Positions 55,063 through 62,786 of a DNA stretch of 64,000 nt are shown one piece after another; position 1 is the first letter of the stretch; every line of letters begins with the position of its first letter. Source of the DNA: Anaerosomatales bacterium (GTDB lineage: Bacteria > Actinomycetota > Coriobacteriia > Anaerosomatales > SLCP01). The stretch lies in the NCBI GenBank assembly GCA_029210645.1, contig JARGFT010000005.1:62001-126000 (forward strand), read 5' to 3'. The notes beneath the pieces were generated by a model. It had not been told where the DNA came from. It worked only from the letters and a program-made list of their open reading frames with translations, and ran no database searches. A program made the position numbers and the translations under genes.

Positions 55063-55362
55063 TTATGGACCAGCGACGACGATGTCGACCTCGGCCTCCC
55101 GGGGCAGGGAGGTGCTGGCTATCGGGTCCTGCTCGATGACGGTTCCCGGCTCGGCGTCGCTGGTCAGGTCCACCGACACCTCGCCCACCACGTAGCCGGC
55201 CTCATCGAGAGCGTCACGGGCGGCCGCCTCGTCGAGTCCGACGACGCTCGGGACGATCGAGTGGAGCCCGTCTCCCTCGCCGGAACCGGACGACTGGGGT
55301 GCACAGCCGGCCGTCGTTGAGAGCAGGAGCATCAGCGCAAGCACGATCACGAGGCGTTTCAC
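55063..55362 (-). CDS. PASTA-domain lipoprotein
   Basis: The protein of about 99 residues has a lipobox (LLLSTTAGC, Cys at about 18), a serine/glycine linker and one PASTA domain: VPSVVGLDEAAARDALDEAGYVVGEVSVDLTSDAEPGTVIEQDP, ending VDIVVAG. PASTA domains bind peptidoglycan or muropeptides. The GTG at 55362 follows AAGGGGG. The protein probably anchors at the outer face of the membrane and contacts the cell wall. Confidence 0.88.
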   Translation of the reverse strand: MKRLVIVLALMLLLSTTAGCAPQSSGSGEGDGLHSIVPSVVGLDEAAARDALDEAGYVVGEVSVDLTSDAEPGTVIEQDPIASTSLPREAEVDIVVAGP

Positions 55363-55487
55363 GGGGGTCCCCCTTTGGCAGAGTGCTGTGCTGTCTAGAT
55401 ACCCATAACGGATATGCATGTCCATGGCGTGGCGCACTGGGTAAGCATGGTGCAGGGACGGGGACGAGAGTGTGAGGTAGGGACGCG

Positions 55488-56435
55488 ATGCACGCACGGG
55501 AGTGGCGACTGGTCACGAGCACCCTGCTCATACTCGTGGGCTGCCTCGCGTGTGGCGCGGCGATCGCAGCGCACTGGGTCGACACCGTCCTGCTGGACAC
55601 CGACACGTTCGTCGAGGCCTTCGAGCCGTTGGCGAAAGACGAGGGCGTGCGCCGGGTGACCTCGGCGCGGGTCTCATCGGCCATCGTCGAGGGCGCGGAT
55701 CTGACCGCCCGCGCAGAGGAGCTCCTGCCCGAGTTCGCCATGCCGCTTGCCGAACGGTTCATCGCACAGTTCGAAGAAGTGGTTCGCGAAAGCGTCGATG
55801 GCTTCGTCCACTCGGACCTCTTCGGGGACGTCTGGGTCGACAGCGTCAGGATCTGGCACGGGAGCTTCTCCGAAGCGGTCAGGGGCACCAGCACCGAGTA
55901 CCTCGCGTTCGAGCAGAATGCGATGCGCGTGGCGGTTGCGCCCTACCTCGCTGCGCTCGAATCCCGGGTCGACAGCCCGGTCCTGCAGCCGGTGGTGCGT
56001 CTTGTCTTCGATCAGGTGCGTGACTCGAGGGTCACTGTCTTCGAGTCCCGGCTGCTCTCCCGTACGGTGAGGGTCGTGCGCTGGCTCTACCACACGCAGG
56101 TCGCGCTCTGGTGGATCGCGGCCGCGGGATTGCTGCTCGGTGTCGCCGTTGCTCCCCGGCGCCTACTCGCGGTCACGCTCGGCGGTCTGGGGGTGGCACT
56201 CGCCGGAGCCGCGCCGGCAGTCTGGGTGGTCACGCAGCGCTCAACGGCCCAGACGGTTCTCGGCAGGCTGACCGGTGCGACGGCCGATTCGTCGCGCGTC
56301 GCTTACGACGCGCTGGCATCGCCGCTCCTCGGCTGGCTGCTGATCGCCGTCGGCGCGGGGCTTGCGGTGGCCGCGGTTGCGGGACTGGCCGAGCGCGTGT
56401 CGATCTCGCGCCGGGCCGTACGTCAGCCGGAGTAG
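55488..56435 (+). CDS. Multi-pass membrane protein with an external domain, unknown function
   Basis: The 315-residue protein has one N-terminal transmembrane segment (TSTLLILVGCLACGAAIAAHW), an external region of about 170 residues rich in charged helices (about 30-205), then three membrane segments (about 210-300). The layout is common in uncharacterised actinobacterial membrane proteins. GTGAGGTAGGGA precedes the ATG. No metal or catalytic motif is visible. It stands alone, divergent from the PASTA lipoprotein gene. Confidence 0.72.
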   Translation: MHAREWRLVTSTLLILVGCLACGAAIAAHWVDTVLLDTDTFVEAFEPLAKDEGVRRVTSARVSSAIVEGADLTARAEELLPEFAMPLAERFIAQFEEVVRESVDGFVHSDLFGDVWVDSVRIWHGSFSEAVRGTSTEYLAFEQNAMRVAVAPYLAALESRVDSPVLQPVVRLVFDQVRDSRVTVFESRLLSRTVRVVRWLYHTQVALWWIAAAGLLLGVAVAPRRLLAVTLGGLGVALAGAAPAVWVVTQRSTAQTVLGRLTGATADSSRVAYDALASPLLGWLLIAVGAGLAVAAVAGLAERVSISRRAVRQPE

Positions 56436-56442
56436 ACCCGCG

Positions 56443-57210
56443 TCAGATGCCGGCGGAGCCCGCCTCCTCGGCTGCTCGTCGCGCCCTGCTTGCCTCGGCG
56501 GCCGCCTGCGCTCCCTTCTGCAGCGTGCCCGCCATCAGGAACCCTGCAAGCAGCAGGGCCGAGGCCACCATCTCTGCGGCGTAGAGCCCTACGGTTATGC
56601 CGGCACGTGCCATCGAGCCGGCGCCGGCGATCACGATCGTCCCTGCGGCGATGAGTACGTTGGCCCACACCCGGTAGGCGTACTCGCGCTTGCGCGCGAA
56701 GCGCCAGATGGACACCACCGCCCCGCCGAGCAGGAATATGGTCCCGGTGATGTTGAAGGGGAGTGACATGATGCGCGGGAAAGACCCTCCCGGGCCGAGC
56801 GCCTGGCCCCCTACGACGATGCCGGCGACCAGCTTGTCCTCCTGCAGATCGACGGTGAGCGCTCCCCAGAAGAAGATCGCGAGACACACGAGCAGGAACG
56901 CGAGGTAGAGCGTCGGCCAGAGCCGTTTGCGTGAGATGAGGTAGAGCGTGCCCAGACCGAGGAAGCCGACGAGCGAGGCCGCCAGCACGATGTAGATGCG
57001 GTAGACCCAGGGGATCCACTCTCCGGTGAACTCCGAGTAGGACTCCATCGCAGCAGCGGCGCCGTACATGAACAGCCCGACCGACCACGCGAGCTGGTGT
57101 GGTTTGCGGCGGTGGTACCACTGGTTGAGCACCAGGCCGGTGAAGATGAAGCCGAGGATCGCCGTGGCCGCGGGCCACCACCATCCGGACCAGAACTCCT
57201 GCGTGCCCAT
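56443..57210 (-). CDS. Seven-segment membrane protein of unknown function
   Basis: The 255-residue protein has about seven hydrophobic segments: WPAATAILGFIFTGLVL, LAWSVGLFMYGAAAA, VYRIYIVLAASLVGFLGL, LYLAFLLVCLAIFFW, IMSLPFNITGTIFLLGG, VWANVLIAAGTIVIAGAG and MVASALLLAGFLM, then an alanine/arginine-rich tail. It lacks histidine pairs for haem b, although a few single histidines lie at loop ends. A mono-haem peptide gene is 30 bases upstream in the same direction, so the two are probably one membrane unit. Family not recognised. Confidence 0.7.
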   Translation of the reverse strand: MGTQEFWSGWWWPAATAILGFIFTGLVLNQWYHRRKPHQLAWSVGLFMYGAAAAMESYSEFTGEWIPWVYRIYIVLAASLVGFLGLGTLYLISRKRLWPTLYLAFLLVCLAIFFWGALTVDLQEDKLVAGIVVGGQALGPGGSFPRIMSLPFNITGTIFLLGGAVVSIWRFARKREYAYRVWANVLIAAGTIVIAGAGSMARAGITVGLYAAEMVASALLLAGFLMAGTLQKGAQAAAEASRARRAAEEAGSAGI

Positions 57211-57240
57211 GCGATCTCCTCTCGGTCGTGGGTCGGGGCG

Positions 57241-57420
57241 CTACGGTTCGCGGATGTCGGCGGACGCGCTCACGAAGTGACACGTCCAGCACGCAGAGGC
57301 AGGGTGCCCCGGAGGCGACGGTTGGTCGGGGTGCACCGGCGATATGAAGACGTGCAGGGCTCCCCACCCCAGCAGTGCCAGCGCAACGATAACTCCCACC
57401 CACACGGCCACGCGTCTCAT
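57241..57420 (-). CDS. Small membrane-anchored mono-haem c-type protein
   Basis: The 59-residue protein has one N-terminal hydrophobic segment (VAVWVGVIVALALLGWGALHVF) and a single c-haem site, CWTCH, in HPASACWTCHFVSASAD. GAGGAGG precedes the ATG at 57420. With the haem outside the membrane it could carry an electron between a membrane partner and an external acceptor. The downstream seven-segment membrane protein is the likely partner. Confidence 0.72.
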   Translation of the reverse strand: MRRVAVWVGVIVALALLGWGALHVFISPVHPDQPSPPGHPASACWTCHFVSASADIREP

Positions 57421-57469
57421 GCGTCCTCCTCGCTCACCGGACACATGCTAGCACCGATAGGCTGGCGGC

Positions 57470-58492
57470 TCACTCCAGGGCGAAGAATGCGTCGACCTCG
57501 GCCATGCGCGCGTCAATCTCGCCCGTCGGCAGAAACGATGCTTCGAACGAGTTGCGCGCAAGCGTCTGCAGGTGTCCACGCGTAAGCCCGAGACCCTCGA
57601 TCGCAGCGCGGAAGTTGTCCGCGATGTAGCCCCCGAAGTACGCGGGGTCGTCGGAGTTGATGCTGGCCACGATGCCCGCGTCGAGCATCTCGAGCAGCGG
57701 GTGTTCTGCCACCGAGGCAACACCGCCGAGCCTGACGTTGGAGAGTGGACAGACGGTCAGCGGTACGCGGTCACGCACCAGCCGGGCGACAAGTTCTGGG
57801 TCGCCCATCGCGGCGATGCCGTGGTCGACCCGGGAGACGTGCAGGATGTCGAGGGTCTGACGTACGTTCTCCGCATCTCCCTCCTCGCCGGCGTGGGACA
57901 CGGTCTGGAAGCCCTCCGAGCGCGCGAGATCGAAGACGCCTTCGAACTTCTCGGGCGGGTTTCCGATCTCGGCCGAGTCCAGTCCCACTGCGGTGATCAC
58001 GTCCCGGTAGGGGAGCGCGTCGCCGAGCGTCTGGATGGCATCGGTCGTCGACAGGTCTCTCAGGAAACACATGATGAGCCGCCAGCTGATGTTCAGATCG
58101 CGCTCGCCCTCGCGCAAGGCCGAGACGATGCCTCCCACGACATCGTCGAAGGTGACGCCGCGCTGCGTGTGCGCTTGCGGGTCGAAGAAGGGTTCGACGT
58201 GCCGAACGCCGTCCTGCGCAGCGCGATGCAGGTAGGCGGCGGTCAGGTCGTGGAAGTCCGCCGCCGTCTGCAGCACGGCCGTGCCCTCGTAGTAGAGATC
58301 GAGGAAACTCTGCAGCCCCGTGAACCGGTACGCTTCGCGAACCTCATCTGCGGATGAGAAGCGCACCGGCACGCCATTGCGCCGGGAGAGCTCGAGGAGC
58401 ATCTGGGGTTCGAGCGTGCCCTCGAGGTGCAGGTGGATCTCGGCCTTCGGCATGCGCCTGGCAAGGTCGGTCAGTACGTCGATCTCGGGCAT
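57470..58492 (-). CDS. Adenosine/adenine deaminase (adenine deaminase subtype)
   Basis: The 340-residue metal-dependent deaminase has HLHLEG (His20, His22), the catalytic base in TVSHAGEEG, the conserved histidine in RVDHGIAA and the aspartate pair in SINSDDPAYF. FFDPQAHTQRGVTFDDVV and LQSFLDLYYEG, then VLQTAADFHDL, are features of the adenine-deaminase branch of this family and not of classical adenosine deaminases. The frame starts at ATG 58492 with GGGGGATCCG upstream. It salvages purines. Substrate preference is inferred only. Confidence 0.88.
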   Translation of the reverse strand: MPEIDVLTDLARRMPKAEIHLHLEGTLEPQMLLELSRRNGVPVRFSSADEVREAYRFTGLQSFLDLYYEGTAVLQTAADFHDLTAAYLHRAAQDGVRHVEPFFDPQAHTQRGVTFDDVVGGIVSALREGERDLNISWRLIMCFLRDLSTTDAIQTLGDALPYRDVITAVGLDSAEIGNPPEKFEGVFDLARSEGFQTVSHAGEEGDAENVRQTLDILHVSRVDHGIAAMGDPELVARLVRDRVPLTVCPLSNVRLGGVASVAEHPLLEMLDAGIVASINSDDPAYFGGYIADNFRAAIEGLGLTRGHLQTLARNSFEASFLPTGEIDARMAEVDAFFALE

Positions 58493-58520
58493 CGGATCCC
58501 CCGGTCCTCGGCTGTGACGC

Positions 58521-58532
58521 GTGACGCGTCAC
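58521..58532. promoter_or_regulatory. 12-bp palindrome in the divergent intergenic region
   Basis: GTGACGCGTCAC is a perfect palindrome, preceded by a half copy TGACGC. It lies between the divergent deaminase and DUF454 genes and may be a regulator site for one or both. Confidence 0.35.
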
Positions 58533-58570
58533 GTGTGGCTGGCGCGGTGCTCGCTGGTACAGTATTCCTC

Positions 58571-58993
58571 ATGCGACCGATGATGCGCGTGCTGCTGATA
58601 CTCATAGGAACGATCTCGCTCGGCCTCGGTGTCTTTGGAATGTTCGTTCCCATCCTGCCGACGACACCGTTCCTTCTGTTGACTGCGTTTTGCTACGGGC
58701 GCTCATCGGAGCGCCTGCATCGCTGGCTGATCAACCATCCCAGACTCGGAGTCTATCTGGTCGGCTTCCTGTACGGGGGCGGCATCCCGAGCCGCGCAAA
58801 GCGGGCGGCGCTCCTCACGCTCTGGCCCGGCATCGCACTCTCGAGCGTCATCATGGTCTGGCGTGTCAGCAACCCCGTTGTCTACATCGGCGTGCCGGTA
58901 CTGATCGTCGCCATCGCGACCGCGGTGACCGTCTACATCGTCACGCGGCCGGAGTGCGTCGAGCTCACCGAGGATGCCGAACCGTTCTGCTAG
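58571..58993 (+). CDS. DUF454 (YbaN) family inner-membrane protein
   Basis: The 140-residue protein has three or four hydrophobic segments and the family motif LGVFGMFVPILPTTPFLLLTAFCYGRSSERLHRWLINHP, followed by GGIPSRAKRAALLTLW. No ribosome site is seen before ATG 58571. TACAGT at 58558-58563 lies 7 bases upstream, so the message could be leaderless. ATG 58583 is an alternative start. Function is unknown in the family. Confidence 0.88.
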   Translation: MRPMMRVLLILIGTISLGLGVFGMFVPILPTTPFLLLTAFCYGRSSERLHRWLINHPRLGVYLVGFLYGGGIPSRAKRAALLTLWPGIALSSVIMVWRVSNPVVYIGVPVLIVAIATAVTVYIVTRPECVELTEDAEPFC

Positions 58994-59033
58994 TCTCTTG
59001 TCAGGCGCGCACCCGCATCGGGAAGGAGCTCGC

Positions 59034-60302
59034 GTGGAGCAGATCGGAGCGTACTCCGAGGTCGGAAGGTTGCGCACGGTGCTCGTGCACCGGCCCGGTA
59101 AGGCGCTTGAGCGTCTGACGCCGCACAACCGCGAGGAGTTCCTCTTCGACGACCTGGTGTGGGTCGAGCGCGCGCAGCGCGAGCACGATGAATTCGTTGC
59201 CGCGCTTCGTGACCGCGGGGTGGAGGTCCTCTACCTGAGTGACCTGCTCGTCGAGACCCTGGCAGCATCGGATGACGCCCGCAGCCACATCGTGGCACGC
59301 GCCGTGTCGGCGTACACGGTCGGACCCTCCCTCGTTCAGGATCTCAGGCAGTATCTCGTCGGGCTGCCGGCGGAGCGCCTCGCCGAGGCGCTCATCAGCG
59401 GGCTGCTCATCAGCGAGATCGAAGGGCTCGATGCCGCCGAACTTGCGCGCTACTCGCTCGGCGCGGTGTTGACCGACGAAGGCGGATTCGTCCTGCCGCC
59501 CCTGCCCAACACCATGTTCACGCGCGACTCCAGCGCCTGGCTCTACGGGGGAGTCGTGCTCCCGCCGCTCTTCTGGCACGCTCGCCGGCTCGAGGTCGTG
59601 AACGCCTCGACCGTGTACCGCTACCATCCCCGCTTCGCCGATGCCGACTTCCGTTTCTGGTACCCGCCACAGGGCGATGCCGAGCGTTTCGCGGTGGAGG
59701 ACCTCGGTCAGGGCGTGTCGCTGGAGGGCGGCGACATCATGCCGATCGGCAACAAGACCGTGCTGGTGGGAATGGGTGAGCGCTCGACCGGACGCATGGT
59801 CGAGCACATCGCGCACTCCCTGTTCGCGGCAGGGGCTGCCGACCGCATCATCGCGTGCCGGATGCCGCAGGACCGCGCCTACATGCACCTCGATACCGTC
59901 ATGACCTTTGTAGACCACGACGCGGTTACGATCTACCCCCGGGTCATCGAGGCGACGAAGGTCTACAGCGTGCGCCCGGGAGACCGGCCCGACGGGTTCG
60001 AGATCACCGAGGAACCCGGTCTGCTCGAGGCACTTGCCGATGCGCTCGATGTCGGCGAGATGCGGATCATACCCACGGGGGGCGATGCGTTCCAGGCGGC
60101 GCGCGAGCAGTGGGACGACGCCAACAACGTGGTGGCTATCGAGCCCGGCGTCGTGGTCGGCTACTCGAAGAACACCCACACCAACGCCGCGCTCAGGGCC
60201 GCCGGCGTCGAGGTCATCGAGGTCGAGGGCTCCGAGCTCGGCAAGGGGCGCGGCGGGTGCCACTGCATGACGTGCCCCATCTCGCGGGACTCGATCGTCT
60301 GA
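59034..60302 (+). CDS. arcA: Arginine deiminase
   Basis: The 422-residue enzyme turns arginine into citrulline and ammonia. It has the N-terminal LRTVLVHRPG, PPLPNTMFTRDSSAWL with the guanidino-binding aspartate, SLEGGDIMPI, YMHLDTVMTFVD with the catalytic histidine and aspartate, and the catalytic cysteine 411 in GRGGCHCMTCP. A second cysteine (409) two residues before it replaces the usual glycine. AAGGAG is 6 bases before the GTG at 59034. With the carbamate kinase at 27.5 kb it would support ATP formation from arginine, given an ornithine carbamoyltransferase elsewhere. Confidence 0.96.
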   Translation: MEQIGAYSEVGRLRTVLVHRPGKALERLTPHNREEFLFDDLVWVERAQREHDEFVAALRDRGVEVLYLSDLLVETLAASDDARSHIVARAVSAYTVGPSLVQDLRQYLVGLPAERLAEALISGLLISEIEGLDAAELARYSLGAVLTDEGGFVLPPLPNTMFTRDSSAWLYGGVVLPPLFWHARRLEVVNASTVYRYHPRFADADFRFWYPPQGDAERFAVEDLGQGVSLEGGDIMPIGNKTVLVGMGERSTGRMVEHIAHSLFAAGAADRIIACRMPQDRAYMHLDTVMTFVDHDAVTIYPRVIEATKVYSVRPGDRPDGFEITEEPGLLEALADALDVGEMRIIPTGGDAFQAAREQWDDANNVVAIEPGVVVGYSKNTHTNAALRAAGVEVIEVEGSELGKGRGGCHCMTCPISRDSIV

Positions 60303-60331
60303 TGCTCGGTTTGCGCCGGCCGCGTCCCGCC

Positions 60332-61090
60332 TTACGCCGGTGCCAGCGTGTTCGCGAACACCAGCCACGCCAGCAGTGACTTGGCCGTGAGGCTCAGCAG
60401 CACGTACGTCGCCTCGCCCCACAGGTAGTCGCGCCACTTGCCGATCTGCTTGTACTGCAGCACCTGGTTGATCGCGAAGCTGTTGAAGAATATGAACATC
60501 GAGACGAAGATCCAGTAGACGAAGCTCGGCGGGTTGGCCTCCGAACCGGGGCTCCAAAGGTAGTATCCGATCGCGAGCCACGGCACGATCCCCGTGATGC
60601 ACCCGAAGATGAACGGCATCCAGTTGGGCCTGCCGGGCTCCTCGTAGTGCTCCATCAGCAGGCCGAAGAGGATCATCGAGACGTTCACGCCGAAGATCGC
60701 GACGAGCGCGGCTATGTCGAAGATGCCGGGGAGCATGGCGATGAGCACGACCATCAGCGACGAGCTCAGCGAGTACTCGATCCAGCGCGCGTAGTTCCGG
60801 TTGCGCTTGAGGTTCTTCACGTACCACGGGTAGATGCCTGGCGACGCGATCATGAAGTGGGCGAGCGCCGAGAGAAAGATGAAGGTTGCCACGGCGAACC
60901 CGAGTGGGACCTCGAACAGGGTCTCGGGGGCTCCGAGTGGCGTACCGAGCCGACCCTGAAGAAAGCTCGTGGTGACCGGCAGGGAGAAGTCATTGGAGAG
61001 CACGGCGATGGCCACGCCCTGCCCAAGGTGGAAGAGCCCCATCACCACGTTGTAGATGCGCAGCCGCCTGAACCGTGCTTCCTCGGCCAT
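60332..61090 (-). CDS. Heliorhodopsin
   Basis: The 252-residue protein has seven hydrophobic segments and the heliorhodopsin signatures: RLRIYNVVMGLFHLGQG (His21), LSALAHFMIASPG (His78), NYARWIEYSLSSSLMV (Glu105, the Schiff-base counterion position), MILFGLLMEHYE, FVSMFIFFNSFAINQVLQYKQIGKWRDYL, and LSLTAKSLLAW (Lys237, the retinal lysine, with Ser233 four residues before). The offsets between these residues agree with the described heliorhodopsins. This family has its N-terminus inside and does not pump ions in known members. GAGGGGTG precedes ATG 61090. The upstream SDR-DUF2867 gene ends 25 bases away on the same strand. Function as a light sensor is the general hypothesis for the family. 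Confidence 0.95.
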   Translation of the reverse strand: MAEEARFRRLRIYNVVMGLFHLGQGVAIAVLSNDFSLPVTTSFLQGRLGTPLGAPETLFEVPLGFAVATFIFLSALAHFMIASPGIYPWYVKNLKRNRNYARWIEYSLSSSLMVVLIAMLPGIFDIAALVAIFGVNVSMILFGLLMEHYEEPGRPNWMPFIFGCITGIVPWLAIGYYLWSPGSEANPPSFVYWIFVSMFIFFNSFAINQVLQYKQIGKWRDYLWGEATYVLLSLTAKSLLAWLVFANTLAPA

Positions 61091-61115
61091 TTCCGACACC
61101 CCTCTCATCTGCCGC

Positions 61116-62651
61116 CTATGATGCCTCGTCCCGCTCCGCCGACCTACGCTTGTCGAGCGCGGCCTCGTACGCGCCTGGAAGCGGGCACGTGTTCGGGCCC
61201 TCGACCAGCGCACGGCACTCACGGTCTATACCCTTGAGCGTCCCTTCGAAGACGAAGTGATGAAACGGGAGTACGAGATACCAGTACGCCCGGCCGATCA
61301 CGCCCTTCGCGTGGAAGATCGCCGTCTGCCTCACGAGAGAACCCTCGTCGTGCGGTTCGATCTCGTACTGGAGCCAGCCAGCTCCCGGAAGGCGCATCTC
61401 CGCGTGCAGGCGGAGCAGTCGCGGGGGACGGACCGTCTCGACACGCCACCATTCGAGGAAGTCCCCCTCCACGAGCGCGTACTGGTCGCGTCTGCCGCGC
61501 CGGTGTCCCGGCCCTCCGACGAGGATGTCGAAGAAGCCACGGATGTCCCACAGCGTGTCGAATGCGTACCAGCCGCGCTCGCCGCCGATGCACGCGATCG
61601 GATCGAATGCGGCTTCCGGCGGGCAGTGTGCGTGGATAGTGCGTGAGTCGACGTACCGACCCGCGCGCACGAGTGAGATCGGGGTCGTCTTCCCCCGGAA
61701 CTCGTCGGACCAGGCCGTTTCTGCAAACGACTCGTCCTCCTCGGCGAAGGTGCGGGCGATCGCCTCGGTCGCGCCGATGGGACGGATCGAGGGAAAGTCG
61801 CGGGTGGCCGTGTCGTTAGAGACAACCGTCGGGAAGCGTAGTGACTCGGCGAGCTGGCGGCCGACGGTGGCCTCTTTGGGGGTGAACAGGTAGAGCCACC
61901 ACCCCGACAACCCCGGGGAGAGGACCGGCACCGGAATGATGAGCCGGCGAAGCCCTCGGCTTGCCGCATAGAGGCGCAGGAGGCCGCTGTAGGAGACGAC
62001 CTCGGTACCTCCGATCTCGTAGACGGTGTGCGGGTCGGCGCGGGCAGGGAGGTCGATCGCGGCGGAGAGGTAGGCGAGCACGTCGGATATCGCGATGGGC
62101 TGTGCGTCCATGCGCACCCACCTCGGCGTGGTCATCACGGGAAGCTTCTCCACGAGGTTGCGGATCATCTCGAAAGAGGTCGAGCCTGTCCCGATCACGA
62201 TGGACGCCCGAAACTCGACGACTTCGACTCCCGTCGAGGCAAGGACGCGCCCCACCTCCTGGCGGCTTGCGAGGTGCTCGGAGAGTGCTGTCGAGGTGTC
62301 GCCGAGCCCTCCGAGATAGACGATGCGCCGGACTCCCGCGTCGCGGGCCGCCCCGGCGAAGATGCGCGCCGCCTGCCGGTCGCGTTCGGCGTAACCCGCT
62401 CCGCCGCCGAGGGTGTGCACGAGGTAGTACGCGGTGTGGACCCCGCGCATCGAGGAGGCCACCGCCTCCGCGTCCATGGCCTCGGCCCGCACGACCTCGA
62501 CCTCCGGCAGCTGTCTGACCTTCTCGGGCGAGCGTGCGGAAGCGCGCACCCGGTGGCCCGCCGAGGACAGCGAGACCAGAAGCTGCGAGCCGATGTAGCC
62601 GGTCGCCGCGTTCACGAGCACCAGCCGATCGCCGCGTGCCGCTGTCTCCAT
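61116..62651 (-). CDS. NmrA-like SDR fused to DUF2867 domain
   Basis: The 511-residue protein has an N-terminal atypical SDR/Rossmann domain (NAATGYIGSQLLVSLS at about 14-29, then IVYLGGLGD and VVEFRASIVIG) and, from about 330 to 490, a DUF2867 domain (WYAFDTLWDIRGFFDILVGG, FLEWWRVE, LLRLHAEMRLPGAGWLQYEIEP, FHAKGVIGRAYWYLVLPFHHFVFEGTLKGI). The combination is known from bacterial epimerase-like proteins; the DUF2867 part has a START/SRPBCC-like look and may bind a hydrophobic ligand. GAGGGGG precedes ATG 62651. It is co-oriented with and probably co-transcribed with the heliorhodopsin gene. Confidence 0.88.
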   Translation of the reverse strand: METAARGDRLVLVNAATGYIGSQLLVSLSSAGHRVRASARSPEKVRQLPEVEVVRAEAMDAEAVASSMRGVHTAYYLVHTLGGGAGYAERDRQAARIFAGAARDAGVRRIVYLGGLGDTSTALSEHLASRQEVGRVLASTGVEVVEFRASIVIGTGSTSFEMIRNLVEKLPVMTTPRWVRMDAQPIAISDVLAYLSAAIDLPARADPHTVYEIGGTEVVSYSGLLRLYAASRGLRRLIIPVPVLSPGLSGWWLYLFTPKEATVGRQLAESLRFPTVVSNDTATRDFPSIRPIGATEAIARTFAEEDESFAETAWSDEFRGKTTPISLVRAGRYVDSRTIHAHCPPEAAFDPIACIGGERGWYAFDTLWDIRGFFDILVGGPGHRRGRRDQYALVEGDFLEWWRVETVRPPRLLRLHAEMRLPGAGWLQYEIEPHDEGSLVRQTAIFHAKGVIGRAYWYLVLPFHHFVFEGTLKGIDRECRALVEGPNTCPLPGAYEAALDKRRSAERDEAS

Positions 62652-62679
62652 GTCCCCCTCGCCGGACGCCGTCAGAGCG

Positions 62680-62717
62680 TGTATACCCGTCACCCGATGA
62701 CAACAGCCATAATGGCT
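62680..62717. promoter_or_regulatory. Divergent control region: -10 element and palindrome
   Basis: On the minus strand TATACA (62685-62680) is a good -10 for the SDR-DUF2867/heliorhodopsin operon, about 28 bases before its ATG; a well-spaced -35 is not evident. AGCCAT-A-ATGGCT at 62705-62717 is a perfect 6-bp inverted repeat upstream of it, and contains CATAAT, which could be the -10 of the divergent SDR gene. A single regulator could therefore control both directions. Confidence 0.4.
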
Positions 62718-62786
62718 ATGGGCATGGCCCTCTCGATCATCCGGGCGGCGCGATGCGGGGCGGGAGCGATGTGAGCGGAGGATGCT

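Noticed and set aside
60332-61090. A type 1 (proteorhodopsin/bacteriorhodopsin-like) rhodopsin
   Set aside because: The ion-pump DTD/DTE-type motifs are absent, and the WIEYS and NSFAINQVLQYK segments belong to heliorhodopsins.
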